Part shown: one piece after another, positions 1-11,109 of the stretch | Position numbering within the stretch: the stretch's first letter is position 1 | How the letters are laid out: each line of letters opens with the position of its first letter | From: Hygrophila difformis | Lineage: Eukaryota; Streptophyta; Magnoliopsida; Lamiales; Acanthaceae | Assembly (NCBI GenBank): GCA_030278955.1 | Contig: JAOANR010000003.1 | Coordinates: 56,847,628 to 56,911,627 of the forward strand | Direction: 5' to 3' | DNA: 64,000 nucleotides | Translations under genes and position numbers: made by a program | The notes under the pieces: model-generated | Told to the model about the DNA's origin: nothing | What the model saw: the letters and a program-made list of their open reading frames with translations, nothing else | The model's database searches: none

Positions 1-420
1 GATAAATTCTAAAATATTGATTTTTAATTAATTTACATTAATTGTATCCCTCCACAAAATTACTCATATAATACTATAAATATACCATTCATCTATCTCA
101 ATTCTATTTTGCACGCTAATGTTCTAAGAGTGATTTTGATTTATTTATTGGAGGTTAATTTTTTTTTCTTTTTTGTTGCTACATATTCTTCATCTTGCTC
201 ATCATGTAAGAATTTTCTATTTTTTTTTACTATGCACATGACTATAGCTTTGCATGTAATCTTAAATGTATGTTTCTCATGTTTTCACATTGTCTTATGC
301 AGGATTCATTTTTTATATTTTGTCCTTTTGATTACAATGATATATATTTGCATTATTTTAAGTTCACTACAAATTAGATAAACGGTCATATATATATATA
401 TATCTAATATATTTAATTTA
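1..420. other. AT-rich intergenic DNA
   Basis: Very AT-rich sequence with T-runs and a short TA microsatellite near 390-402. The one open frame here is poly-Phe low complexity and has no recognisable domain. I see no gene. Confidence 0.6.
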
Positions 421-1233
421 GAGATAATAACTAAAATAGGCCACCAGAAGGAGTCATTTCCACTTTTAGGCCACGATATTTTGATTTACAGAAATAGGCC
501 ATTAGAAGGATTTTGGGCCTGAATTTAGGCCATTGAGCTGGAATTTGGGCTGTGATTGCTTAAAAAAGTGGAAGTAACTCCTTCTGGTGGCCTATTTTAG
601 TTTCTGAATTATTTTTTTATTTTATGTAATTAAAATAAATAATACTCATTCCGTGCCATTATCTATGTCATACTTTCTTTTTTTTCTTGTTCCAATATTT
701 TTATTTTATTTATATTTTAAAAATAATTAAATATTAATTGCCAAACCCACTCATCATATAGCATTAATATATAAATATATTAAACTTTCAAACCCAATAC
801 CATTAATAATTTGAATCCATCCTACAACCGCATATCAGTGAATCACATATAAATAAATAAATTAAAATTATAAACTCATTACAATCACATTGTATAAATT
901 CTTAAGTTACATTTTATTACAATCACATTTAAATAAATACATTTTATTACAATGTAATAAAAGATAACTTAAGAATCTGTATAATGTGATTGTAATGAGT
1001 TTACAATTGTAATTTATTTATTTATATGTTATTTACTGATATGTGGTTGTAGGATGGATTGATATTATTAATGGTAGTGAGTTTGAAAGTTTAATATATT
1101 TATTTATTAATGTGATGTGATGGGTAAGTTTGACGATTAATATTTAATTATTTTTTAAAATGAAAATGTTGGAACAAGAAAAAATAGTAGGACATAAATA
1201 ATAGCACAAAATGAGTATTATTTATTTTAATTA
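421..1233. mobile_element. Fold-back Mutator-like MITE, right end truncated
   Basis: The left end begins GAGATAATAACTAAAATAGG, closely matching the terminal repeat of the larger element at 31,725. Positions about 428-604 form an inverted repeat whose outer arms both read as AACTAAAATAGGCCACC. Positions about 630-945 and 950-1,233 form a second, long inverted repeat. The same layout occurs at 31,725-32,182 and, reversed, at 45,900-46,634. Here the right arm stops before the terminal GAGG motif, so the copy looks truncated and I could not define a target duplication. It has no coding capacity. Confidence 0.65.
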
Positions 1234-1605
1234 CAACTATTTTTATAATGGTTTGAAATTTAATTTGAAACGAAATATAATGATTTACATGTTTTGTGGC
1301 ATTGTGCTAGATGTTCAATTTTTGAAACATTATTAACTAATTTTCAATCTATGGGACCTAAATGGGTCAGCCGGCGGGCTGACCCATTTAGGGCCATATC
1401 TAATAATATAAATTATTTAATTAAATATTTTATAGATGTAAAATTTATTTTCTTTCAGATTGTATAAAAAGTTTCAAATTTTCTTTTTCTTTTGTTATAA
1501 ACAAATAAATTGCAATATTCTTTTTTTTTCTACTATTGTTATGTAAGTTTCTTTATTTATACATTTTTCTCACAATGAGAACGACATAATAGTTTTTATT
1601 AAATT
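1234..1605. other. AT-rich intergenic DNA
   Basis: AT-rich filler between two small transposons. Apart from the perfect hairpin listed separately at 1,357-1,392, I see no gene or repeat boundary. Confidence 0.5.
1357..1392. repeat. Perfect 16-bp-arm hairpin
   Basis: The arms CCTAAATGGGTCAGCC (1,357-1,372) and its exact reverse complement (1,377-1,392) flank the loop GGCG. It is GC-rich inside very AT-rich DNA. It could be the end of an unidentified transposon or a decayed terminator-like structure. The function is unknown. Confidence 0.7.
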
Positions 1606-1864
1606 CTCCCTCCGTCATAATTTTTTTTAACATTTCATATTTTCACGGAATCCAATACACATTTTTAAAGAGTAATATTTCAAATTTTATAAAATAAAAA
1701 TTATAAAAAATTTATTATTCAAAAACTATGTGGTTAGACGAAACTAAAAAATCTCACCTGACTATATTTTATCTTATGTAAATGTGTTTAAAAAGTCGAA
1801 TCAAAGTTACTCAATGAATAGTGTTTACTATGCCAATATTAATATTATCGAATGACGGAGGGAG
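1606..1864. mobile_element. Stowaway-like (Tc1/mariner) MITE
   Basis: It begins CTCCCTCCGTCATAAT and ends with the complementary ATGACGGAGGGAG. These are the standard Stowaway terminal repeats. TA follows the right end (1,865-1,866), but the left flank is TT, so the TA duplication is imperfect. Length and lack of coding potential fit a MITE. Confidence 0.75.
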
Positions 1865-1949
1865 TATATTAATAATTAAAGTAATACGATTTTCATTCGG
1901 AAATTTTAATCTATTATCACATACAAATTTTCATACACAACATTATAAT

Positions 1950-1987
1950 CTGAGCCCGGCGCATCGCGCGGGCGGGTAGTTCTAGTC
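1950..1987 (+). mobile_element. Helitron-like 3' terminus
   Basis: A GC-rich stem-loop (CCCGGCGCATCGCGCGGG, about 1,958-1,974) is followed about 10 nt later by CTAG and then T (1,984-1,988). This is the known 3' end of plant Helitrons: a hairpin, then CTRR, inserted before T. I could not locate a matching 5' TC end, so the element's extent is unknown. Confidence 0.5.
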
Positions 1988-2126
1988 TGAATAAAAGCAG
2001 AAAAGGTATAATTGCATAATCCAATCTTTACCTAATATTATTTTTTTGTGAAAGAAATTATCAAAATCTTTACCTAATATTTTAACTATGAAAAAGAATA
2101 TAGATAATAATTCGAATATGTCACGA

Positions 2127-2214
2127 AAAGGAGATTCTTCCATTTTTAGGCCTTGATATTTTGAATTAATCTAAATGGCCATCAAAAGGACTTTGGGCCT
2201 GAAAATTAGGCCGA
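2127..2214. repeat. Decayed fragment of the 421-type MITE
   Basis: The sequence resembles the internal part of the 428-604 inverted-repeat unit. It shares the order 'TTTTTAGGCC...GATATTTTGA...TGGCC...TTTGGGCCTGAA...TTAGGCC'. Both termini are missing. It is a relic without coding capacity. Confidence 0.5.
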
Positions 2215-2942
2215 ATTGACATACAAAACAAAAATGGGGGCCGCGTCTGATTCACGCACGTACGGAGTGTCCACAAATGGAAATAGCAAGTTATTTCTGC
2301 TTGAAAAAGAATTGGAACAGATCCAAACGAATTGAATTTTTGTCGTGAAAGATGAATCTATACCTTGTAACGATACCGTAGATGCTTTAAAAGCATAACC
2401 GTCCCTGGAAGGAAAACCTCTCGCTAGAGAAGACGGTGAACAATGTTTCTGGTGAACATCCAAACTTCTCCAAAAATGAAGATTCTTATGTGCATTCGAC
2501 TTCTTTTATCACAAGGATCATGAATGTTTGTCCGAATTTAAGAAACTCTTGCCGTAGGTCAAGATCACTAAACTTAGCCGGAAGTTTTCAAATTTTGGCC
2601 GGAAAAATGGTTTTCCTCGGACAAAAGCCGTTTCTTCACTGTTAACGTCATACCTTTTGTTGATTTCAATCAAAATCCTTGATCGATTACAACCATAAGC
2701 TCAAAACACACTTCCGACCAACCTACAACAAAATCGATAAAAATTTCGGAATTACAAATCCAAGTTCCAAACAACTTCAACTGTATCCAAAATCACAAAT
2801 GAATATGCTACTTACTAACGTCATCGCCGTCCAATGTATCCTAAATTTCATTGTAAATCAATGCTGCAAACTTGTTTCCCAACGTCTATATAGATTGAAT
2901 GAATTTAAAGTGTTTATTATCTTTAGCTTTCCATTGTGATTT
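2215..2942. other. Unrecognised host-like sequence
   Basis: This stretch is more balanced in base composition than its AT-rich neighbours. It has three short open frames: minus 2,206-2,463, and plus 2,436-2,645 and 2,679-2,939. None shows a domain I recognise. It directly abuts the left target duplication of the copia element (CAATA, 2,943-2,947), so it is pre-insertion flanking DNA continuous with position 31,456. It could be an exon or untranslated region of an unidentified gene. Confidence 0.3.
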
Positions 2943-2947
2943 CAATA

Positions 2948-3779
2948 TGTTGGTCCCAGTTTACTATCTTGAACTATGAGCTAGTCGTCGGCTTGCAGTC
3001 AAAACCACGCGTAAACAGATTATACGTGTGTGCAGAGTGATAAGCGGAAATCGTAAACAAGAACAAGAGATTTGGTAACCCAGTTCGATCCAAGCGGATC
3101 TACATCAGGGGGATGCCAATCCAGGTTCTAATCACTAACACTCAAAAGATTCTAAATCTAACAAAACTTAAAAACAATCAAAAGACAGACTCTGTTACCG
3201 AGACGACAATTCCGGTAGAACAATCGTAGTCTGGACTCCCCCACAACTCCGATCGCTGGACAACCCGTCCAATCTGGTTTCTTGATTGCTAAATCCTTCA
3301 GATCTCAGAACTCTGGTGTAGCAGAAACACTGAATCGCTCCTTCAGATCTTTCAGAGGTTCCTCGCAAGGCACAACCTCCTAAACTTTGATTGAGGAAGA
3401 TTTTCTCCAATTCGGCGATGCCAATTGAAGCAGAATGAAGCGCGATCTCAATGATTGATTACAGATTCGTATTCGGTGAAGAACAAATCATCAAGACTCT
3501 AAATTCTCTCAAAAAGAACTCTTATGAAAACTTGGAGAGAAAAACAAACTAACTCGAAGAGTATATGATCTCACAAAAATGAATTACAACTCAACTAACT
3601 AAACAATCGATTTAAAGACTAAAATATATGTGAAAGAGTAAAATAATGATCGATAGAACAACTAAGCGGACTGTGATAAAAAACTGCTAAAGAGCAGTTA
3701 CCGAGAAGCGGTTACAACCATGTCAAAACTGCTTTCAGGACAAGAGCATCTGCACAAGAGTTTTGTTAAGACAACAACA
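2948..3779 (-). repeat. Sirevirus-like element 3' LTR
   Basis: This 832-bp LTR starts TGTTGGTCCCAG on the plus strand and ends GACAACAACA. On the element's strand it therefore begins TGTTGTTGTC and ends in CA. It is directly repeated as the split right LTR. Confidence 0.9.
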
Positions 3780-3791
3780 ATCTCCCCCACT
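3780..3791 (-). other. Polypurine tract of the copia element
   Basis: On the minus strand AGTGGGGGAGAT lies directly before the 3' LTR, as expected for plus-strand priming. A second tract-like copy (minus-strand ATCATGGGGGAGA) lies at 4,242-4,254. Multiple tract copies near the 3' LTR are known for Sireviruses. The 3,792-4,257 interval holds no gene. Confidence 0.7.
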
Positions 3792-4257
3792 CTTGTGGAG
3801 ATGATAATTCGATCACCTAATGGTGTTGAAACTATCTAAGTCCAAAGAGTACAAGAGATCAAGTAAACAGAGTAAACCAGTACAAAACATGATCAATAAG
3901 CAGGATGTCACAGAGTAGGGTAAACACATTAGAAACAACATCCATGAAAGCATTCAGAAAAGATCAGCAGTGCAGAGCAGAAAGATAGTTCAGCAATACC
4001 TAATTATTACAAATCCGCAGTACTTAAAAGTCATCCAAAAGTTCAGAATCCACAAAAAAAGAAAAAAAAGAAAATACCATCCAGATCAAAGTCATTCAAG
4101 CATAAACATCCGCAAAAAAAAAATAAAATAAATAAATTCAATCATCAGCAAGAGTTTCAGAAAAAGTTACCAAGCAGCTAAGACTGCTTAAAAATACCAG
4201 AACCAATTCAGCCATCCACCAATCAACACCATACTATATCTCCCCCATGATGGAATA

Positions 4258-5199
4258 TCACTCCTCATCATTCGGATCAAGATCCTCATCACCAGCCTGC
4301 ATGTTAGAAGCATCAAAAGAGTATGGAAGAGAAGAAATAATTTTCAGATTCTCCCTTTTGATAGACATTGCCTCCTGACACCATGCGGTTAGACGCTCAT
4401 TCTGACTAAGAAGTCGACTCTTAAAGGAGTTCACCAATGCAGGTTCGGACAGGGGAGCTCGCTTGAAATCATTGTCCATATTTAGTAAGTTCGGTGGTGG
4501 ATTGTAAGCCTTCAGAGCAACCATTTTGCTGTCCTTAATTTTGACTCCAATCGAAAGAAGGAACTCCGTGATCAATGCCGGATAGGGAAGCTTAGCACCA
4601 GTCTTAATCCGTCCATTGGAGTACCTTAACATTTCTTTCAAAAGAAAATAGCCAAAATTCACCAGTCCCATGTGTTTATGGATACAGAGAAGAAGTTTAC
4701 CCATATTAGAGCTGATCTGCGATTGATTCTTCATAGAAAGAACATTGGAACTGCAAAATTGGTAAAGGCAGTAGAATTTCAAAGTGAGGCTGACAACGCT
4801 AGACTTGCTTTGTCCAAACTCTATGACTTTCTCATTAGAGATCTTGAGGGCCACATAGTGAATGTCTTCAGGCATAATCTCTAAGCCATCGCTTAGGTCT
4901 TCGTTCAGAGGTAGCTTCAACAACGAGCACCAAAAAGATGGTGTCAAATCATGAAATTTACCGCGAATATAAATCTTACCAAACCAGGCCGAATTAGGGT
5001 TGAGAATCTCAGGATGGAGGTTGGCATAAAATTCACGGACGTGAGAGGGAGAATACTCAGTAAGGCCTTGAGCCCAGTGTAGAAGATGCCTCTCATCGAG
5101 ATAGTCCGAAAAGCCAAGAGTGGTGTAGTGCGTGTGTTTGAACACTTCCTCCGGTTTGAAATCCCTTTCCCTAAGCACCTCATGAGAGAAATTTCTCAT
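4258..5199 (-). pseudogene. Env-position ORF, C-terminal part (plant transposon protein-like domain)
   Basis: This 313-aa frame lies downstream of RNase H on the element's strand, where Sireviruses carry an env-like ORF. Residues about 50-110 (VREFYANLHPEILNPNSAWF and the following IRGKFHDLTPSFW) resemble the domain catalogued as 'putative plant transposon protein', common in plant retroelement third ORFs. No membrane segment or signal peptide is visible, so 'envelope' is positional only. It ends in an acidic tail. Its ATG overlaps the stop of the upstream frame (5,196-5,783) in another phase. The coding sense continues upstream of this ATG in the same frame, so the two frames look like one gene split by a frameshift. 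Confidence 0.6.
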
Positions 5200-5783
5200 G
5201 TCCTCAGTGAAATACTTCTTACTATAGGCCTTCGCACATCCAACACAATTGGGGCTTTTCGAGGTTTCTTTGCTGTTGAAGCCACTGGATTCGGTTGAAC
5301 AGAGGGTTGAGGTGTAGGGACCTTTCTCTTCCGTGAAGACGTCCTCTGTGGTTGAGAAGTTTGCGAGGCTGCTCGACGCCTGCGTCCCTGGTGAGATTCA
5401 ACAATCTTGTCCATCTCCTCTCGAGTGAGGTCGTGAATACCTTGATGTGCATACGGAGACAACAGCGGGTCACCGTGCTCAACATTCAGTTCTCGGAAAA
5501 TCTCGTCCACGGCCGCCGGATCAACTGAGGGTTGAGAAGGTAGAGGGGGTTGAAAAGTTTGAGAATCGACAGTGAAAGGCTCGGTTTGTGGTGCAGCTTG
5601 AGGTGGATTGACGTGTACAACACCATCGGTTGAAATGACAAAAGAAAGAAATTCCGCCACAATCCTTTGAAGAACTTCAGGATTCAGGCGAATAGGTTGA
5701 GAAGAAAGTGCCGGAGCAGGTGGCGGAGGAGTATTTGAGTCGGTGGTGGAGTTGGACTCATCAAGGTCGGAGATAATCACCAT
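5196..5783 (-). pseudogene. Env-position ORF, N-terminal part
   Basis: This 195-aa frame starts at an ATG (5,783) and is rich in Pro, Ser and Thr. It has a basic patch (SSRKRKVP, then TAKKPRKAP) that could be a nuclear localisation signal. No catalytic domain is visible. It ends by overlapping the next frame by 4 nt. Together with 4,258-5,199 it forms the extra gene of the Sirevirus-like element. I infer that a small indel near 5,200-5,235 split a single original ORF. Confidence 0.55.
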
Positions 5784-6109
5784 TTTTGGGAATTTTTCTT
5801 TGGAGACAGCTTACAGAGAAAAAGAAGAAAGAAAAGTTAGGGGAAAGTGTATTGAAAAAATAAGGAAGAAGGAGACCATTAATGGAGGAGAGAGTGGCCG
5901 GAAACCGAAGAGGCGGGGGGTAGTTTTCGTAAAACGTGGGCGACGTGACCAGTCTGCAGCAGTTGCAGAGCCGGGGTGACGTCATCTAGGCTGGCGCGCG
6001 TGATGATGGTGTTTCCGGGACAAGACTTCTTCATTTTGGGCCTGTTTCGTTTGGGCATGCAAAGGTAAAATTTAACATTGCAAAATATTAGGCCCAAATT
6101 CTGTGTATT

Positions 6110-6640
6110 TTAATTATGATAATAGAGGCCCAAGGTAGTCCTTAAGCCTTCGAACTTTTCCCCATCCAATGCCTTCGTTAGAATGTCTGCTCGTTGCTCC
6201 AACGTCCCAATATGCTCTAACCTGCAAATATTATCCTCCACAAGATCTCGTATAAAATGATATCGAATATCTATATGCTTGCTCCTATTTTGTAAAACAG
6301 GGTTTTTAGAAATATTGATTGCACTAGTATTATCACAGAAAACTATAAAATCATTCTTAATGATACCGTAGTCCTGAAGTAGTTGTTTCATCCAAAGCAG
6401 TTGAGAACAGCAGCATGTGGCAGCAATGTATTCTGCCTCGGCTGTGGATAGAGCTACGATATTTTGTTTTCTCGAATACCAGCTTACTAAATTGTTCCCC
6501 AAGTAGAAACATCCTCCTGCTGTAGATTTTCTGTCATCACAGCTACCAGCCCAATCTGAATCTGTATACCCAACTAGATCAAGAGATGATCTTTTAGAAA
6601 ACCAAATCCCAATGTTTAATGATCCTTTTATGTATCTCAT
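6110..6640 (-). pseudogene. Copia RNase H domain
   Basis: This 176-aa frame has the conserved copia RNase H blocks in order: YTDSDWAGSCDDRKSTAGG, ALSTAEAEYIA, CDNTSAI, KHIDIRYHFIRD and DILTKAL. The catalytic acidic residues appear present. The domain removes template RNA during reverse transcription. It is separated from the RT frame by frame changes, so it cannot be made as part of one polyprotein. The 5,784-6,109 gap downstream holds no gene. Confidence 0.85.
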
Positions 6641-6809
6641 AATCCTTCATATGAGACTCTTTAGGATCCGATTGAAATCTAGCGCATACTCCCACACTAT
6701 ACAAAATGTTTGGTCTAGAAGCAGTAAGATAAAGTAGGCTTCCAATAATGCTCCTATAGACTTTCTGATCTACTGACTTCCATGCTTCATCCTTAGTCAG
6801 CTTCTCCTG

Positions 6810-7220
6810 TTATCCCAATGGCGTCCTGATTACCTTGCAACTATCCATGTCAAATTTCTTTAGCATATTCCTAGCATACTTTTCCTGACCGAGAAATATT
6901 CCATCAGCTTCCTGTCTAATTTGAAGTCCCAAAAAGTAGTGCAACTCTCCCATCATAGACATTTCAAACTCTGATTTCATCGAATTTACAAACTCATCTA
7001 TGAGTTTAGCTGATGTCGAACCAAAAACCATGTCGTCGACATATACTTGAGCTACAGTTAAGTGGTCGTCCTGACGCTTAACAAACAACGTCTTATCTGC
7101 ATTTCCTCTCTTGAAACCATTTTCAACTAAGTAATTTGACAACCTTTCATACCAGGCGCAAGGTGCCTGTTTCAAACCATATAGAGCACATTTGACACGA
7201 TAAACATGATTCGGATGCAT
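6810..7220 (-). pseudogene. Copia reverse transcriptase fragment
   Basis: This frame contains [19 protein letters not shown] and the polymerase active-site box [10 protein letters not shown], then the conserved YFLGLQI block. These define the copia RT palm and thumb. It is 136 aa of an RT that is usually about 250 aa. The N-terminal part is in other frames (7,172-7,360) and the end runs into a stop at 6,810. RT is therefore broken by at least two frame disruptions. Confidence 0.85.
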
Positions 7221-7445
7221 TGGATCTTCAAATCCAAGAGGTTGAGCAACATAGATTTCTTCTTTGATTTTTCCATTGAGAAATGTTGTCTTATATCCAT
7301 CTGATACAGTTTAATATTCAATGAACAAGCAATAACTAGAAGAATCCTTACCGCCTCCATGCGAGCAACGGGTGCAAATGTCTCACCGTAGTCGAGTCCT
7401 TCAATTTGAGTATATCATTGTGCAACTAGTCGTGCTTTTTTCTGA

Positions 7446-9350
7446 CTATATAGCCTTTTTCATCAGTTTTGTTTCGGTACACCCATTTAGTTCCGATACA
7501 TTGACATTTGGAGGTGGTTCTGTCAGCTCCCAGACATCATTCCTTTCAAACTGAAGTAGTTCATCTTGCATGGCAGCGATCCAGTATTCATCCTTCAATG
7601 CCTCTACTGTATTCTTAGGCTCTATTTTAGACACAAAACAGTTGAAGCCAGCAAGTTCCTTGAAATCTATTGCTTTATGTCTAGTCTGCCTTTGTGCCGT
7701 TGGATCACCTATGATATCACTAGTAGAATGATGCTTATGAACTCTTGGTCCTCTTCTATTGCTTTGAACTTCTGCTACTGGTTGATCCTCAGTATTCGAT
7801 TCCTCCGTAGTCTCGACTTGAGCATGACTATCAGATTCTTTATCCTGTTGTTCTGGAATAATCTGTTCATCCTCAACAATAGGCTCATGATTTTGATGAG
7901 ATAAAGGTACATCATCATCATCTATCCTGTTATCTATAAGATCAAAGTCCTCAAAAACAACATTAGTAGTTTCTATTACTTTCTTAGCATTTAAAAGATA
8001 TACACGATAAGTTTTTGAAGTATTTGAATAACCAATAAAGTAGCCATCATCTGATCTAGAGTCAAATTTCTTTAAATTCTCTCTATCTTTAAGAACATGA
8101 CACTTACAACCAAAAATGTGAAAGTATTTTACCGTGGGCGTGTTACCTTTCCACAACTGATAAGGAGTACAGTTTGTATGTGGTCTCAGCATCACACGGT
8201 TTGCAATGTGGTTGGCAGTGTTTATGGCTTCCGCCCAAAAAGTCTTACTCATCGAACTTGCATGTAGTAAGGATCTAGCCATCTCTTGTAGAGTTCTGTT
8301 CTTACGTTTGGCCACTCCATTTTGTTGAGGAGTTTTAGGAGCAGAATACTCATGTGCAATCCCATGCTCGTCACATAAACGGTCGAACGATTGATTTTCG
8401 AACTCCTTACCATGGTCAGTTCGAATTCGAGCAATCTTCCTTTGCTTTTCATTCATTAGACGCAAACTCAAGGCCTCAAAATATTCAAATGATTTGTCTT
8501 TTGACCTAAGAAAATTAACCCAAGTAAAGCGAGAATAGTCATCTACACAAACCAAAATGTACCTTTTGCCATTTAGGCTTTCGACTTCAGTTGGTCCCAT
8601 AAGGTCCATATGAATTAAGTCCAGGCATTCCTTTGTGATGATTTGATCAACCTGTTTGTGTTGAGAACGGGTTTGCTTTCCTTTGGCAAAATCTCTACAT
8701 ACAGTAACATCGTTTTTGGGTAGTTTCGGTAACCCTCGAACTGCGCTAGAGTTGCTCAGTTTGTGCAAAGATCGGAAGTTTAGATGTCCAAGACGCTTGT
8801 GCCATAAGTTCGTCTGATCAGTATTAGTAAGTAGGGCCTGACAAATATCATCCTTGAAGATATAGCAATTATTCTTTGAACGATCTCCCTTCATGATGCT
8901 TTCTTCATGGTCATTAAGAACTTTGCAGGAATGTTTGGTAAAAAGGACCTGTAAATCTTCATCACACAATTGACTAATAGAAATAAGGTTAGTTGTTAGT
9001 CCTTTAACATAGTAAACACGAGAGAGTTTAGAAAGTATTCCATCCTTAACTTTACCAAAACCTGCTATTTTGCTTCGATTACCGTCTCCAAAAATGACAT
9101 CTCCACATTCCTTTTGAATGTAGTCTGCTAAGAGGTCTTTCCTTCCAGTCATGTGTCGTGAACATCCAGAATCAAAACACCATAAATCGTTTCGCTGATG
9201 TGCCTGCAATGAAAGAACAACAAAGAATACAGAATCCTCATTTTTATTTTTAGGTTTCCATACCTTCTGCATTCTAAATTTCTTTCGAAGTTCTTGATCA
9301 GGCCATACGACGTTCTTCCATTCATTAGATCTCTTAGAATCCGCATGCAT
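7446..9350 (-). pseudogene. Copia protease-integrase, catalytically dead integrase
   Basis: The 634-aa frame carries a gag-pre-integrase protease motif WCFDSGCSRHMTG near residue 57. It also has an HHCC region (WHKRLGHLNF through VCRDFAKGK) and the integrase core: MDLMGP (first Asp), IRTDHGKEFEN (second Asp) and PQQNGVAKRKNRTL. The family consensus has a catalytic Glu in the last block (VERKNR), but here it is Lys. In the zinc region the second Cys of the CxxC pair is Phe. The enzyme should be inactive even if translated. The C-terminal part (YRVYLLNAKKVIETTNVVFEDF) is the usual linker before RT. Confidence 0.85.
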
Positions 9351-9507
9351 GTTTCAGCAGTGTGTCCTGGCAAATTGCAATACAGGCAGTCTTTACGACG
9401 TTTGGACGATTCTCCAACGAACACTTCAGGGGGTGCATCCATAGTTGAATTGAGGAAACCTCCACTTGTAAACTTTGTTTTGCTAGGAGTGCTTTGCTTC
9501 TTATAGC

Positions 9508-10509
9508 CTAAACCTGTTTGATCTCCAACATGTTTTCCCAAAGATAAAACTCCATCAAGTTGATTTTTACCTTTAGATACCTTTTGAAGTTCATTGTTCT
9601 TTGTTTGAGATCATCAAGCTCTTTCTCCATAACATGAATTCTGTCTTTAAGAGTATTGCTCGCCTTTTGCAAGTTTTCATTCTTTTCAACCTCAAGATCA
9701 TAAGCAATTCCGACGTCTGCCAGTTGTCCCAACAATTTTTTGTTCTCCTGAACGGCAACCTCGAAGTCCTCTTTCAGCTCATTGTAGTCAGCAAGTAGTT
9801 GATCGTATTCATCATCACTCTCACCTGAATCAGAATCATATTTATTAGGTGAAAAACATATTGACTTAACAATACCTTCTATAATAGGGCTTGCAACTCT
9901 TGAAGTGAAAGCAACAACTTCTTCATTGATTTTCGGTTCTTCAGTTGTTCCTTCATTGTCATCATCGCTTAAAGTTGCTTGCAACACCTTCTTTTCCCTC
10001 ATTTCTCTTCTCTTGGCCGTGGCACACTCAGTTTGAATGTGTCCTCTTCCTCCACATTCATAGCATATCACGGATCTAAATTTATCAGGTTTGCCATAGT
10101 CCTTCTTCTTTGAATTGTATCGATCACCCTTGCTGTAATCCTTCTTTTTGAAGTCCTTGCGGGGTTGTTTGCTGGTTGTCAGAACATCGTTAGAGCTACG
10201 ACCTTGTTGTTTTTTAAACTGTTTAGCTCTTCTGTCTTGCAACATCTTGGCTACTCTTCTGGTAATATATGATACATCATCCTCAGAAGAATTTTCAGAA
10301 TCCTCTTCCACGTTGAGAGCAATATTCCTTGTTGACACTTCTTCTAAATGGTTCATTTCATAAGTTTGAAGAATTCCCACTAGACCATCCAAGGTAATAG
10401 TATTCAGCTTATCTAATTTTTCCAATGTAGCAACCTTCGGGGCATACTTCTTGGTAAGAGTCCTTAGCATCTTTCGAACAAGCTTCTGGTTATCATAAAC
10501 CAAACCCAA
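9508..10509 (-). pseudogene. Copia gag, C-terminal part with zinc knuckle
   Basis: This 333-aa frame holds a CCHC zinc knuckle CYECGGRGHIQTEC (about residues 149-162). An acidic stretch and a long heptad-like coiled coil follow, as in Sirevirus gag. The nucleocapsid packages element RNA. It continues the gag begun at 11,000-10,680, but about 170 bp between them are out of frame. Confidence 0.75.
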
Positions 10510-10679
10510 GGAATAAGCTTGATTTACAATATCTTTAAATCTCCCATAGTAGACTTAGATCGACTCATCCTTCTTCATCTTCAGATTCTCGAACATAGTC
10601 TCAACGCGTTGTAGTTTGGTAGCTCGAACGTCTTCTGATCCTTTATACATCACTTCTAGTGTTTTCCAAGCATCATAGG

Positions 10680-11000
10680 CTAATGTGTGGTTGGTGACGA
10701 TTGAAATTGTGTCTCGTCCATAGCGCTGAAAATTGCATTAAGGGCAGTATAGTTTCCTTTCTTGGCATCTTTCTCGGCTTGAGTATATTCTGCCTTGGTT
10801 GCTGGCCGACTACTAGGTGGATCTGTGGAACCTACCGGAACAGTCTGTGGTTGAACTGGTGCTGTCCAGGCTGTCTCGACTGCGTCCCATACTTCATCTC
10901 CAAGGGCCATGAGATGAATTTTCATCCGTGTTCTCCAGTATCTGTAGTTGGTGCCATCGAACAAAGGTGGTCTAGAAACCGATGCTCCTTCTCTGCTCAT
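10680..11000 (-). pseudogene. Copia gag, N-terminal part
   Basis: The frame starts MSREGASVSRPPLFDGTNYR, with the FDGTNYRYWRTRMKIHL block typical of the N-terminal gag domain of plant copia elements. It begins 62 bp inside the right LTR and directly downstream of the primer site, which supports the start. It is cut short by a frame change at about 10,680. Confidence 0.8.
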
Positions 11001-11047
11001 CTTTTCAAGATTTTTGTCAAATCGTCTCTAGTTCGTCAGAGTCTGCC

Positions 11048-11059
11048 GCTCTGATACCA
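11048..11059 (-). other. Copia primer binding site (initiator tRNA-Met)
   Basis: On the minus strand TGGTATCAGAGC lies 2 nt after the LTR end. It matches the complement of the initiator tRNA-Met 3' end, the usual primer for copia elements. It fixes the element's orientation as minus. Confidence 0.85.
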
Positions 11060-11061
11060 AG

Positions 11062-11109
11062 TGTTGGTCCCAGTTTACTATCTTGAACTATGAGCTAGTC
11101 GTCGGCTTG
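11062..11109 (-). repeat. Copia 5' LTR, outer segment cut off by the Athila insertion
   Basis: These 48 bp are identical to the first 48 bp of the left LTR at 2,948. At GCTTG (11,105-11,109) the sequence jumps into the Athila LTR and resumes at 30,664, with GCTTG duplicated. Confidence 0.9.

Noticed and set aside
109..381. 90-aa frame at the window start
   Set aside because: Poly-Phe/Ile low complexity in AT-rich DNA.
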